DNA from: Streptomyces sp. C10-9-1
GTDB taxonomy: Bacteria; Actinomycetota; Actinomycetes; Streptomycetales; Streptomycetaceae
Assembly (NCBI RefSeq): GCF_024497955.1
Contig: NZ_JANHKP010000001.1
Span: 248,001 to 312,000 of the forward strand
Direction: 5' to 3'
Length of the DNA: 64,000 nt
Part shown: positions 51,569 to 60,461 of the stretch, piece after piece
Numbering within the stretch: position 1 is the stretch's first letter
How the letters are laid out: the number at the start of each line of letters is the position of its first letter
Position numbers and translations under genes: made by a program
Notes under the pieces: model-generated
The model's database searches: none
Seen by the model: the letters and a program-made list of their open reading frames with translations, nothing else
What the model was told of the DNA's origin: nothing

Positions 51569-52360
51569 ATGGCCATCACGACCACCCGAGCCGCCGAACC
51601 CGGCGCGGCCATCACGCCCGCGGCCCGGATCGAGCACGTCTCGAAGTCCTTCGCCGGACCCTCGGGGCGGCAGCAGGTACTCGACGACATCACCCTCGAC
51701 GTGGGCCGCGGCGAGTTCGTCACCCTGCTCGGGGCGTCCGGGTGCGGAAAGTCCACGCTGCTCAACCTGGTCGCGGGGCTCGACCGCCCCACCTCGGGGT
51801 CGATCGCCACGCCCGGCGGCCGTCCGGCGCTGATGTTCCAGGAGCACGCGCTGCTGCCCTGGCTGACGGCCGGCAGGAACATCGAGCTCGCGCTCAAGCT
51901 GCGCGGGGTGGCGAAGTCCGAGCGCCGCGCGGAGGCCGAGCGGCTGCTCGACCTGGTCCGCCTGGGCGGCGCCCACCGCAAGCGGGTGCACGAGCTGTCG
52001 GGCGGGATGCGCCAGCGGGTGGCCATGGCGCGGGCGCTGGCGCAGGACAGCGAGCTGCTGCTGATGGACGAGCCGTTCGCCGCCCTGGACGCGATCACCC
52101 GCGACGTGCTGCACGACGAACTGACCCGCATCTGGAGCGAGACGGGGCTGTCGGTGCTCTTCGTGACCCACAACGTGCGCGAGGCGGTGCGCCTGGCCGA
52201 GCGGGTCGTGCTGCTGTCCTCGCGCCCGGGGCGCGTCGCCCGTGAATGGACGGTGGGCATCGACCAGCCGCGCCGTATCGAGGACGCCGCCGTGGCGGAG
52301 CTCTCCGTCGAGATCACCGAAGAACTGCGTGGGGAGATCCGCCGCCATGGCCAGCACTGA
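51569..52360 (+). CDS. Sulfonate-type ABC transporter ATP-binding protein
   Basis: A 263-residue ABC ATPase. Walker A is GASGCGKST near residues 50-58, signature LSGGMRQR near 145-152, Walker B LLLMDEPF, Q loop MFQEHALLPWL and H loop VTHNVREA; these match the SsuB/NrtD branch. AGGAGG lies eight bases before the ATG; a GTG at 51560 overlaps that ribosome binding site and is less likely. The end overlaps the permease start by 14 bases. Confidence 0.92.
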   Translation: MAITTTRAAEPGAAITPAARIEHVSKSFAGPSGRQQVLDDITLDVGRGEFVTLLGASGCGKSTLLNLVAGLDRPTSGSIATPGGRPALMFQEHALLPWLTAGRNIELALKLRGVAKSERRAEAERLLDLVRLGGAHRKRVHELSGGMRQRVAMARALAQDSELLLMDEPFAALDAITRDVLHDELTRIWSETGLSVLFVTHNVREAVRLAERVVLLSSRPGRVAREWTVGIDQPRRIEDAAVAELSVEITEELRGEIRRHGQH

Positions 52361-53249
52361 CACACCCGCGCCCGCGAAGGGCCGGGCCATGCCCGACGAC
52401 CTGGCCGGTCTGGAGGCGGGGCTGGACGCGCTCGACACCGTGCAGAGCCAGCGCGCGCCCCTGCGGCAGGTGCTCGTCGGGAAGGTGCTCCCGCCGGTGG
52501 TCGCCGTCGCGCTGGTGCTCCTGGTCTGGCAGCTGCTGGTCGCCGCGGAGGTGACCGAGTCCTACAAGCTGCCGCCGCCGTCCGCCGTGTGGGACGGGGT
52601 CCGCGAGATGTGGCTCCAGGGGACGCTGCTGGACGTGGTGTGGACGAGCGTGTCCCGGGGCCTGCTCGGCTTCCTGCTGGCGCTGGCCATCGGCACGCCG
52701 CTGGGTCTGCTGGTCGCGCGGGTCCGGTTCGTGCGGGCCGCGATCGGACCCATCCTGTCCGGGCTCCAGTCGCTCCCCTCGGTGGCCTGGGTCCCGCCGG
52801 CGGTGATCTGGCTCGGGCTCAACGACGCGATGATGTTCACCGTCATCCTGCTCGGCGCGGTCCCCTCCATCGCCAACGGCCTGGTGTCCGGAGTCGACCA
52901 GGTGCCGCCGCTGTTCCTGCGGGCGGGCCGGACGATGGGGGCCACCGGGCTCCGGGGCACCTGGCACATCGTGATGCCCGCGGCGCTGCCGGGCTACCTG
53001 TCCGGGCTGAAGCAGGGCTGGGCGTTCTCCTGGCGCTCGCTGATGGCGGCCGAGATCATCGCCTCCTCGCCGGACCTCGGGCTGGGCCTGGGCCAGTTGC
53101 TGGAGAACGGCCGGAACAACTTCGACATGCCGGGCGTGTTCCTGGCCATCCTGCTCATCCTCGTCGTCGGCATCGCGATCGACCTGCTGGTCTTCAGTCC
53201 GCTGGAGCGGTGGGTGCTGCGCAGCCGCGGCCTGCTCGTGAAGGGCTGA
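52347..53249 (+). CDS. Sulfonate-type ABC transporter permease
   Basis: A 300-residue membrane protein with about six helices (first at 48-65, VLPPVVAVALVLLVWQLL). The EAA-type coupling loop is MGATGLRGTWHIVMPAALPGYLSGLKQGWAFSWRSLMAAE. It belongs to the SsuC/TauC branch. GGGGAG is upstream of the ATG inside the ATPase gene, giving translational coupling. Confidence 0.92.
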   Translation: MASTDTPAPAKGRAMPDDLAGLEAGLDALDTVQSQRAPLRQVLVGKVLPPVVAVALVLLVWQLLVAAEVTESYKLPPPSAVWDGVREMWLQGTLLDVVWTSVSRGLLGFLLALAIGTPLGLLVARVRFVRAAIGPILSGLQSLPSVAWVPPAVIWLGLNDAMMFTVILLGAVPSIANGLVSGVDQVPPLFLRAGRTMGATGLRGTWHIVMPAALPGYLSGLKQGWAFSWRSLMAAEIIASSPDLGLGLGQLLENGRNNFDMPGVFLAILLILVVGIAIDLLVFSPLERWVLRSRGLLVKG

Positions 53250-53257
53250 GCCACCCC

Positions 53258-54001
53258 GTGAGCGCTCCCGTCCTCCTCGCCGTCGCCCACGGCAGCCGCG
53301 ACCCGCGGCACGCGGCGACCGTGCACGCCCTGCTGAGGGCCGTGCGGTCGCTGCGGCCCGGGCTGCGCGCCGAGGTGGCCTTCCTCGACTTCAACGCCCC
53401 GTCGGTGCCCCGGGTGCTGGAGCGCCTCGCGGCCGACGGGGTGCGCGAGGTGGTGGCGCTGCCCCTGCTGCTGACCCGCGCGTTCCACGCCAAGGCGGAC
53501 ATCCCGGCCGTGCTGCGGTCGGCGCCTCCGTCGCTGCGGATCCGGCAGGCCGAGGTGCTCGGCCCCTCCCCGCTGCTGCTGGAGGCCGTGCACCGGCGGC
53601 TGTACGAGGCCGGGCTCGGCCCGGCCGACAAGGGCTCGACCGGCCTGGTGCTGGCGTCGGCGGGCTCCACCGACCCGGAGGCGATCGCGGTGATCGCAGA
53701 CACAGCGCGGGAGCTGCGGCACACCGGTTGGTGCGCCGTGCGGCCCGCGTTCGCCTCCGCATCCCTTCCCCGGACCGAGGACGCGGTGCGGGAGCTGCGC
53801 GCGGAGGGCTGCGCGCGGGTGGCGGTCGTGCCGTACGTGCTCGCACCGGGACGGCTGCCGGACCGCATCGCCGAGGGGGCCCGCGGAGCGGACGTGCTGG
53901 CGGGGGTCCTGGGCGCGGCACCGGAGCTGGCGCGGCTGCTGCTGGAGCGCCACGACGGCGCGGTGGCCGGGGCGGGGCGGGTGCTGCGGGACACGGCCTG
54001 A
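53258..54001 (+). CDS. Sirohydrochlorin chelatase (CbiX-type)
   Basis: A 247-residue two-domain chelatase. The catalytic histidines are in AVAHGSRD near residue 10 and LTRAFHAKADIP near 75; the second half repeats the fold. It inserts iron (or cobalt) into sirohydrochlorin to make siroheme, the cofactor of the sulfite reductase in this cluster. GTG start eight bases after the permease stop. It is the last gene of the cluster. Confidence 0.92.
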   Translation: MSAPVLLAVAHGSRDPRHAATVHALLRAVRSLRPGLRAEVAFLDFNAPSVPRVLERLAADGVREVVALPLLLTRAFHAKADIPAVLRSAPPSLRIRQAEVLGPSPLLLEAVHRRLYEAGLGPADKGSTGLVLASAGSTDPEAIAVIADTARELRHTGWCAVRPAFASASLPRTEDAVRELRAEGCARVAVVPYVLAPGRLPDRIAEGARGADVLAGVLGAAPELARLLLERHDGAVAGAGRVLRDTA

Positions 54002-54074
54002 GGGAGCCTGCGCGGGCCGGCCAGGCCCGGGCGCGGCAGGACCCGCCGTGGGCCGGCAGCTGGCCGCCGCGGGT

Positions 54075-54305
54075 TCAGGCCCGGGAGGGGCCGCCCGCGC
54101 CGAATCCGCTCTCGTGCACCCACAGATGGGTGCAGCCGGGGCACTGGAGGTGGAGCCTGCTGCCCTCGTGGGACAGCAGGTAGCGCCAGTGGTCCCGGCA
54201 GGTCCGGCCGCCCGCGCAGACGGTGCAGCCCCGGTGGTCGGCGCAGCCCGGGCAGGGCACCCAGGCGCGCCTGCCGAGGTCCGCGGTGGGGTCAATCGGC
54301 AGCAC
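54075..54305 (-). CDS. Small Cys-rich zinc-binding-type protein
   Basis: A 76-residue protein with seven cysteines, CPGCADHRGCTVCAGG and CRDH near the middle and CPGC near residue 55, and nearby histidines, giving one or two zinc knuckles. The GTG overlaps the 3' end of the upstream gene by 14 bases, so it is coupled to it. It is convergent with the chelatase gene. No function recognised. Confidence 0.75.
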   Translation of the reverse strand: MLPIDPTADLGRRAWVPCPGCADHRGCTVCAGGRTCRDHWRYLLSHEGSRLHLQCPGCTHLWVHESGFGAGGPSRA

Positions 54306-54543
54306 GGCCGTCTCCGTCCCGTGCGGGGAGGACTCCGGCGGCGACCAGGCGGTCGTAGGTCCGCTGCTGGTCCTCGTCCAGTCCGGAGTAGAGCAGGCGG
54401 TGCGCCTCCTCCTCGCCGGCCAGCACGGCGCCCGGGTCCCAGCCGTCGCCGATCGCCGTGACCACGGCGGCGCGGCGGACGGCCTCGTGGTGGGTCAGGT
54501 CGAACCCGAAGGAGCGGAGTTCCGCTTCGCGGTGGTGGCTCAT
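54292..54543 (-). CDS. Small DUF6400-like protein
   Basis: An 83-residue acidic helical protein with the streptomycete small-family pattern FDLTHHEAVRRAAVVTAIGDGWDPGAVL and LLYSGLDEDQQRTYDRLVAAGVLP, recalled as DUF6400. GAGGAA is upstream of the ATG. It overlaps the Cys-rich gene, so the two act together or are just co-expressed. The 240 bases upstream (54544-54782) contain its promoter and no other recognised gene. Confidence 0.75.
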   Translation of the reverse strand: MSHHREAELRSFGFDLTHHEAVRRAAVVTAIGDGWDPGAVLAGEEEAHRLLYSGLDEDQQRTYDRLVAAGVLPARDGDGRAAD

Positions 54544-54782
54544 GCTGGTTCCTCGGGCTGGTTCCTCGGCGGTCCGGTGGGTCCCGTCGTGTCTACCAAG
54601 GGCGGCGGAACCGAGGAAGCGTCAGCTGGGAGGGGTGGTCACGGCGCGAAGCGGACTGTCGACCCACCGCACCCACAATCGGCTATAACCAGACAAAACG
54701 CCCTACCTTCCGGGCTCGGCTGTGAGGGATCGCACAAGGCCGCGGGGCCGCTCCCCCCGGCCGCGGGCCCGCGCTGCCGCAC

Positions 54783-55415
54783 TCAGTCGAGGACCAGCGA
54801 GCCGGTACGGGTGCGCTTCAGCTCGAAGAGGTCGGCGTGGCCCGCGAGCACCCGGAAGCTGTCGAAGAGCCGCGCCGCCTCCTCGCCCCGCGGGACGGAG
54901 TTGAACACGGGCCCGAACCAGACGGTGCCGTCCACGTGCAGGGTCGGGGTCCCCACATAGCCGTCGGCCGCCGGGTCCTTGCCCCGGTCGTGGCTGTCGC
55001 GGACGGCGTCGTCGTACGAGGGGTCGTGCGCCGCCCCGGCGAGCGCGGCGGGGAGCCCGAGCTCCGCCAGCGAGGCGGCGACCACCTCGTCGAAGTCCTG
55101 GTTCCTCTCGCGGTGGATGCGGGTCCCGAGCGCCGTGTACAGCTCGCGCAGCACCTCGTCCCCGTGCTCCCGGGCGGCGGCCGCGACGACGCGGACCACG
55201 CCGAGGGAGCGGTCGACGAGGTCCCGGTACCACTCGGGCAGCTCGTTGCCGAGGTTGTGGAGGTAGAGGCTCATCAGACGGAAGCGCAGCTCGACCGGAC
55301 GCTCGCGCTCGACCTCCAGGAGCCAGCGCGAGGTGATCCACGCGAACGGGCAGACCGGGTCGAAGTAGACGTCGACGGTGGTGCGGGCGGTCTCGGGGCT
55401 GTCAGTTGTGATCAT
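54783..55415 (-). CDS. DsbA-family protein, mycothiol-dependent-nitroreductase-like
   Basis: A 210-residue thioredoxin-fold protein with inserted helical domain. The active site reads DPVCPFAW, so the nucleophile C at about residue 20 is present but the resolving cysteine of CXXC is alanine. It is otherwise like the Rv2466c family, whose members use mycothiol to reduce nitro compounds and hydroperoxides. [21 protein letters not shown] has the cis-proline loop. A longer frame to 55445 exists; the ATG at 55415 fits the family. Confidence 0.82.
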   Translation of the reverse strand: MITTDSPETARTTVDVYFDPVCPFAWITSRWLLEVERERPVELRFRLMSLYLHNLGNELPEWYRDLVDRSLGVVRVVAAAAREHGDEVLRELYTALGTRIHRERNQDFDEVVAASLAELGLPAALAGAAHDPSYDDAVRDSHDRGKDPAADGYVGTPTLHVDGTVWFGPVFNSVPRGEEAARLFDSFRVLAGHADLFELKRTRTGSLVLD

Positions 55416-55529
55416 GACCGGGACTCTAGCCAGCCGGTGGCGCATCCGTCCGGGCCACTTGGCGGCCCTTTCCCTGGGCCATTCCCCACCCCGGGGGACG
55501 CGCCACCGGCGCGGCGGCCCGCGACCGGG

Positions 55530-55919
55530 TCAGTGCGCGCCGTCCGTACCGGCCGCCTCGAACCGGGTCGCCTGGTGGAAGTAGAGCAGCCACACGCCCT
55601 CCGTCAGACGCCATACCGAGCTGCGGTGGGCCCGACGGCCCCCGGACTCGGTGTCGAAGGTCAGATGCACGACGCTCTCGGCCAGTTGAGCCCCCCTCAT
55701 CCGCGAGGTCGCGATCGGGCGGGGCACGGGGGTCCGTCGCTCGCCCAGGGCCTCCATGATCGACGCGCGGGTCCACAGCCGACCGGAGGTGCCGTACTCC
55801 TCGTACTCGGGGTGGAGGAGTTCGGCCAGCAGCTCGGGCGAGGCCCGCACGGCCGGGTCGAGCAGCCGGAGCTCGGCCTCGATCGCCGCGCCCACCGCGT
55901 CCGGCCACCGCTCAGCCAC
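55530..55919 (-). CDS. NTF2-like (DUF4440/SnoaL) protein
   Basis: A 129-residue single-domain protein of the NTF2-like fold (AELLHPEYEEYGTSGRLWTRASIMEAL, VVHLTFDT, WRLTEGVWLLYFHQATRFE). Members bind small ligands or catalyse simple reactions; the role here is unknown. GTG start. The start overlaps the 3' end of the DUF1697 remnant by eight bases. Confidence 0.82.
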   Translation of the reverse strand: MAERWPDAVGAAIEAELRLLDPAVRASPELLAELLHPEYEEYGTSGRLWTRASIMEALGERRTPVPRPIATSRMRGAQLAESVVHLTFDTESGGRRAHRSSVWRLTEGVWLLYFHQATRFEAAGTDGAH

Positions 55920-56148
55920 GGCTCGCCTCCGCGGGCCTGCGCGCGGCGTTCCCGTCGCGCGTGGTGGCGACGGCGCCGGGGCGGATCGCGGGGCCGGGCT
56001 GGGCCGCCGCGCCCACGGAGCGGCCCGGCCCGGCCGAGACGTCGCGCGGGCCCCTGTCCGCCGGGAGCGGGCGCAGGCCGGCCTCGGGGACCCTCTTCGC
56101 GCCGTCGGCCCTGATCCCGCGCAGCAGCGCCGCGTAACTGGCTGTCAT
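55912..56148 (-). pseudogene. DUF1697 gene remnant
   Basis: A 78-residue frame. Its first 45 residues (TASYAALLRGIRADGAKRVP and following) match the start of DUF1697 proteins, which normally begin YAALLRGINVGG and run about 180 residues. The conserved N-V-G-G reads R-A-D-G, then the sequence becomes Pro/Arg-rich and stops. It therefore looks like a truncated and decayed DUF1697 gene. Whether a frameshift or internal deletion caused it cannot be told. Confidence 0.6.
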
Positions 56149-56392
56149 GGCCCATACCCTAGTGCTCCGGCAGCAGTTGACGGTCTGGCCTGCGCGGATG
56201 TCACCCGGTGGACGGGCAGGCGGCCGGGCCCGTCACGGACGGCTTCCGCCCGCCCTCTCCCGGAGGAGCACCCCCCGGCGGGCGGGCCCGCCCGCCGCCG
56301 CGGTGCCGTTGCGGCCCTCCGGGCGGGGTCCCCACCCGTCGGACGGGTTGCGCGGACCACGGGGCGCCTCGCCCGGAGCGCACACCCCGGAC

Positions 56393-56427
56393 GGCCGCCG
56401 TGCCCCGTGGGGGAGGGCACGGCGGCC
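56393..56427 (-). terminator. Strong hairpin after the S8 protease gene
   Basis: Perfect 13-bp arms (56393-56405 and 56415-56427, GGCCGCCGTGCCC and complement) with a nine-base loop, 26 bases after the stop. The stretch 56149-56392 has no recognised gene. Confidence 0.8.
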
Positions 56428-56453
56428 GCCGGTCCGGTGTGGGGGAACGGGCC

Positions 56454-57656
56454 CTACTCGACGATCCTCAGCAGCCTGTTGGGCGTCCCCGGGGACGGGT
56501 CGGAGACGGCGTCCGGCGTGGCCCCGGCGAGCAGCGCCGCCGCGACCTCGGCGGGCGCGGAGTCCGGGTGGCCGGCGAGGTAGACGGCCGCGGCGCCGAC
56601 GACGTGCGGGGTCGCCATGGACGTGCCGGAGATGGTCCGGGTGCCCTGGTCGCTGTCGTTCCAGGCCGAGGTGATGTCCGAGCCCGGCGCGTACAGGTCC
56701 ACGGCGGCACCGTGGTTGGAGAAGTCGGACTGGGTGTCCTGGTCGGTGGAGGAGGCGACCGTGATGGCCTCCGCGACCCGGGCCGGGGAGACCTGCCCCG
56801 CGTCGGCGGACTCGTTGCCCGCGGCGACGCCGAAGGTGACGCCGGAGGCGACGGCCTTGCGGACGGCCTCGTCCAGGGCCTCGTCGGCGCCGCCCCCGAG
56901 GCTCATGTTGGCCACCGAGGGCCCCCGGTGGTTGGCGGTCACCCAGTCGATGCCGGCGACGACCTGCTCGGTGGTCCCCGAGCCGTTGTCGTCGAGGACC
57001 CGGACGGCGACGATCTCCGCCTTCTTGGCGACCCCGTGCGCCGCGCCGGCGATGGTGCCGGCGACGTGGGTGCCGTGGCCGTTGCCGTCGTCCGCGGACG
57101 CGTCGCCGTCGATCGCGTCGAAGCCGTGGGAGGCGCGGCCCTCGAAGTCCTCGTGCGATATGCGGACCCCGGTGTCGATCACATAGGCCGTCACCCCCTC
57201 GCCCCCGCCGTCCGGGTAGGTGTAGGAGGCGTCGCCCGCGGTCGCGGCCTGGTCGATGCGGTCCAGGCCCCACGACGGCGGGTTGGTCTGGGTCGCGTCG
57301 ATGGTGAACCTCTTGTTCTGCACGACCTTGTCCACGGCCGGGTCGGCGGCGAGGCGCCTGGCCTCGGTGCCCGACAGGCCGTCGGCGGAGAAGCCGTTGA
57401 TGTCGGAGCTGTAGTCGCGGCGGAGCGTGCCGCCGTACTCCTTCGCGAGGTCCTTCTTGTCGGCCTTCTCGTCGAGCAGCACGATGTAGCTGCCCGCGAC
57501 GGCGCCCTCGGCGTTCGCGCCGTAGACGGTGCCCTCGGCCGGCGGGGCCGCACCGGCGAAGGACGTACCGAGGAAGGTCGCACCGGCCGCGGCGGCGACC
57601 GCGGTGGCCGCCGCGGTGAGCTTCGTCCTCGCGTTCGAGCGCTTGTGATCTGCCAT
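56454..57656 (-). CDS. Secreted S8 (subtilisin-like) serine protease
   Basis: A 400-residue protease. Signal peptide to about residue 36, inhibitor-I9 propeptide at about 56-118 (SYIVLLDEKADKKDLAKEYGG), then the catalytic domain with D161 in VIDTGV, H194 in NGHGTHVAGT, the oxyanion Asn in AAGNES and S346 in SGTSMATPHV. It is of the proteinase-K-like branch common in Streptomyces. GAGGAG precedes the ATG. The window also codes for an SSI inhibitor 23 kb away with a Lys at P1, so this enzyme need not be its target. Confidence 0.95.
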   Translation of the reverse strand: MADHKRSNARTKLTAAATAVAAAAGATFLGTSFAGAAPPAEGTVYGANAEGAVAGSYIVLLDEKADKKDLAKEYGGTLRRDYSSDINGFSADGLSGTEARRLAADPAVDKVVQNKRFTIDATQTNPPSWGLDRIDQAATAGDASYTYPDGGGEGVTAYVIDTGVRISHEDFEGRASHGFDAIDGDASADDGNGHGTHVAGTIAGAAHGVAKKAEIVAVRVLDDNGSGTTEQVVAGIDWVTANHRGPSVANMSLGGGADEALDEAVRKAVASGVTFGVAAGNESADAGQVSPARVAEAITVASSTDQDTQSDFSNHGAAVDLYAPGSDITSAWNDSDQGTRTISGTSMATPHVVGAAAVYLAGHPDSAPAEVAAALLAGATPDAVSDPSPGTPNRLLRIVE

Positions 57657-58073
57657 GAAGAGGGGTCTCCTCGTCATCGTTTGTGTGGGGGGAAGGCCCC
57701 CGCGGAGAAGAATCTGCGGGGACTGACTCGAAACCCTGACCGATCGGCCATGCCGGATCAAGCGCTTCATCCACCTCTGACAGCTCCCTCAAGGTTTCTT
57801 GACACAAACTCGACCGGACCCGCCCACCTCCGCGACAGGCAGTACGGATGCCGGTGCCCGGGCGGCAGGCAGCGCAACTGCCGCTCGGTGTAAGGGACAT
57901 GGGGCTCGGGACTCAGGGGTGGCCCCGTCCGCAGGGAGGACGGGCGCGCCCACCGGGTCACCGGCTGGCACGACGAGGAGGCGGGGGAGGCTCCCCTACC
58001 GTCGTGGCGTTGTGGCACGGCCCCCTGGCGCCGTGCCGGTCGGCAGGCGCAGCACGGAGGGGACGAGCCCGGC
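57657..58073. other. Divergent intergenic region
   Basis: About 417 bases between the divergent protease and MMPL genes. It contains the AT-richer patch around 57770-57820 (TCAAGGTTTCTTGACACAAACTC), where TTGACA-like and palindromic AAGGTTTCTT sequences suggest promoter elements. No gene recognised. Confidence 0.5.
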
Positions 58074-60332
58074 ATGGGGAGAGCTGAAGGAGGACCTCGC
58101 GGGTTCGCCGCGAGGGCGGGCGGCTGGAGCGCGCGGCACCGGTGGGCCGCCGTGGGCATCTGGGTGCTGTTCGTGGTGGTGTCCGTGCTCGCCGGCGGCG
58201 CGACCGGCACCGAGGAGCTGGGCAACGGCCAGCTGCGCGGCGAGACGACGCAGGCCGACCGGATCGTGGACGAGGCGGGCATCGTCGAACCGGCGGGGGA
58301 AACCGTCCTGGTGCAGGCCGAGGACGACACCCTGACCTCTCAGGACGCCGCCTTCCGCAGCGCGGTGGACGCCGTCGTCACGGCCGTGCGGCAGACCGGC
58401 GAGGTCACCGCGGTGGTCTCGCCCTACGACTCCGGGAGCATCTCCCGCGACGGGCGCAGCGCTCTGGTCGCCTTCGACATGAAGGGCGACCCCGAGACGG
58501 CACCCGACCGCGTGGGCACCGTCCTGGAGGCGGTCGCCGAGGTACAGGAGGAGCACGCCGGGACGCTGCGGATCGAGGAGATCGGCAGCGCGAGCATGAA
58601 CAAGACCTTCGACGACGCCTTCGCCGACGACTTCACCCAGGCCGAGTACTCCGCCGTGCCAGTGGCCCTCGGCATCCTGCTGATCGCCTTCGGGGCCCTG
58701 GTCGCGGCCCTGCTCCCGGTGGTCCTCGCGATCACGGCCATCATGGCGACGATGGGGCTGATGGGCGTCGTCAGCCAGATCCAGCCCATGAGCGACACGG
58801 CGAACTCGATGATGCTCCTCGTCGGCCTCGCCGTCGGTGTGGACTACTGCCTGTTCTACCTGCGCCGCGAGCGCGAGGAGCGGGCCGCCGGTCGGGACGC
58901 GCGCACCGCCATCCTGGTCGCGGCGGCGACCAGCGGCCGCGCCGTCGTCGTCTCCGGTGTCACCGTGTGCGTCGCCATGGCCGGGATGCTGTTCACCGGC
59001 ATCGGCGAGTTCCAGTCCATGGGGCTCGCCTCGCTGATGGTGGTCGCGGTGGCCATGGTGGGCTCGGTGACCGTGCTCCCCGCGCTGCTGTCCCTCCTCG
59101 GCGAGCGGGTGGAGAAGGGCCGGGTGCCGTTCCTGGCCCGGCTGAGGAAGGGCGCGGGCGGCCGCGGCGGCGAGAGCCGCTTCTGGACGGCCGTCCTCGG
59201 CGGTGTGCTGCGGCGCCCGCTGCTGTCGCTCGCCGTGGCGGGCGGGGCGCTGGTGGCCGTCGCCCTCCCGGCACTCGGCATGAAGACCCAGAACCTGACC
59301 CTGGACCAGGAGTTCGGCGACTCCCTGCCCATCGTGGCGACCTACGAGCGGATCAACGAAGCGTTCCCGGGCGGGGCGGACCCCGCGCAGGTGGTCGTCA
59401 GGGCCGGGGACATCGACGCACAGCCGGTGCAGGAGGCCATCGCCGCCTTCCGCGAGCAGGCCGTCTCCTCCGGTGCCTCCGAGGGCCCGGTGGAGGTGGT
59501 GACGGACGCCGGGAAGGACATCGCCTTCATCTCCGTTCCCCTGGTGGGCGGTTCGGACCAGGAGAGGGCCGAGAAGAGCCTGCTGCTGCTGAGGGACGAG
59601 GTCCGGCCGGCGACCCTGGGCGCGGTGGACGGGGTGGAGGCGCCGATCACCGGCCAGGTGGCGGGGTCGCTGGACTTCAACGAGCAGCTCACCGACGCGG
59701 CGCCGCCGGTGTTCGCCTTCGTCGTGGTCTTCGCCTTCGTGCTGATGCTGCTCTCCTTCCGCTCCCTGGCGGTGGCGGTGACCTCGATCCTGCTCAACCT
59801 GCTGTCCGTGGGGGCGGCGTACGGCATCCTCACCGCGGTGTTCCAGCACGGCTGGGGCGCCTCACTGGTCGGTGCCGAGGGCGTGGGCGCGATCATCGCC
59901 TGGCTGCCGCTGTTCCTGTTCGTCATCCTGTTCGGCCTGTCGATGGACTACCACGTCTTCGTGGTGTCCCGGATCCGCGAGGGCCGGATGCAGGGGCGGA
60001 CGACCCGCGAGGCGATCACCCACGGGGTCGTCACCACGGCGGGCGTGGTGACGAGCGCCGCCGTGATCATGGTGGCGGTCTTCGCCATCTTCGGGACGCT
60101 GTCGATGCAGTCGATGAAGCAGATGGGCGTCGGCCTGGCCGTGGCCGTGCTGATCGACGCCACCGTCATCCGCGCGGTGCTGCTGCCGGCGGTGATGGCG
60201 CTGCTGGGCGAAGCCAACTGGTACCTGCCGGCGTGGCTGCGCTGGCTGCCCGACCTGTCGCACGAGGCGCCGGGAGCGCCCGCGGCGGCCGAGGAGGCGC
60301 GGGGCGAGGAGCCGGCACCGGCGCGGATCTGA
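58074..60332 (+). CDS. MMPL-family RND transporter
   Basis: A 752-residue inner-membrane exporter with 12 expected helices in two halves. The first extracytoplasmic loop spans about 45-195 and the second about 425-540. Family motifs are GLAVGVDYCLFYLRRERE after helix 5 and GLSMDYHVFVVSRIREG in the second half, where the D-Y pairs carry the proton relay. Substrates are often lipids or toxic compounds; none is suggested by the sequence. GGAGGGG is upstream of the ATG. Confidence 0.92.
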   Translation: MGRAEGGPRGFAARAGGWSARHRWAAVGIWVLFVVVSVLAGGATGTEELGNGQLRGETTQADRIVDEAGIVEPAGETVLVQAEDDTLTSQDAAFRSAVDAVVTAVRQTGEVTAVVSPYDSGSISRDGRSALVAFDMKGDPETAPDRVGTVLEAVAEVQEEHAGTLRIEEIGSASMNKTFDDAFADDFTQAEYSAVPVALGILLIAFGALVAALLPVVLAITAIMATMGLMGVVSQIQPMSDTANSMMLLVGLAVGVDYCLFYLRREREERAAGRDARTAILVAAATSGRAVVVSGVTVCVAMAGMLFTGIGEFQSMGLASLMVVAVAMVGSVTVLPALLSLLGERVEKGRVPFLARLRKGAGGRGGESRFWTAVLGGVLRRPLLSLAVAGGALVAVALPALGMKTQNLTLDQEFGDSLPIVATYERINEAFPGGADPAQVVVRAGDIDAQPVQEAIAAFREQAVSSGASEGPVEVVTDAGKDIAFISVPLVGGSDQERAEKSLLLLRDEVRPATLGAVDGVEAPITGQVAGSLDFNEQLTDAAPPVFAFVVVFAFVLMLLSFRSLAVAVTSILLNLLSVGAAYGILTAVFQHGWGASLVGAEGVGAIIAWLPLFLFVILFGLSMDYHVFVVSRIREGRMQGRTTREAITHGVVTTAGVVTSAAVIMVAVFAIFGTLSMQSMKQMGVGLAVAVLIDATVIRAVLLPAVMALLGEANWYLPAWLRWLPDLSHEAPGAPAAAEEARGEEPAPARI

Positions 60333-60357
60333 CCCCCGTATCCGCTCCGGTGCCCGC

Positions 60358-60390
60358 GGCGCCCCGCCCCTCCCCACGGGCCGGGGCGCC
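60358..60390. terminator. Hairpin between convergent genes
   Basis: Perfect 9-bp arms GGCGCCCCG/CGGGGCGCC (60358-60366, 60382-60390), loop of 15, between the MMPL and glycosyltransferase genes. Confidence 0.65.
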
Positions 60391-60461
60391 GTTCTCGTCC
60401 CCGGGCGGGGCGGGCGTGCCGTCCGGGGAGGACGGGGCGGCCGCCGTCCGGGGCGGTGCGG

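Noticed and set aside
56454..57656. S8 protease as a target of the SSI inhibitor in this window
   Set aside because: The genes are 23 kb apart and the P1 residue is Lys, which points to trypsin-like enzymes.
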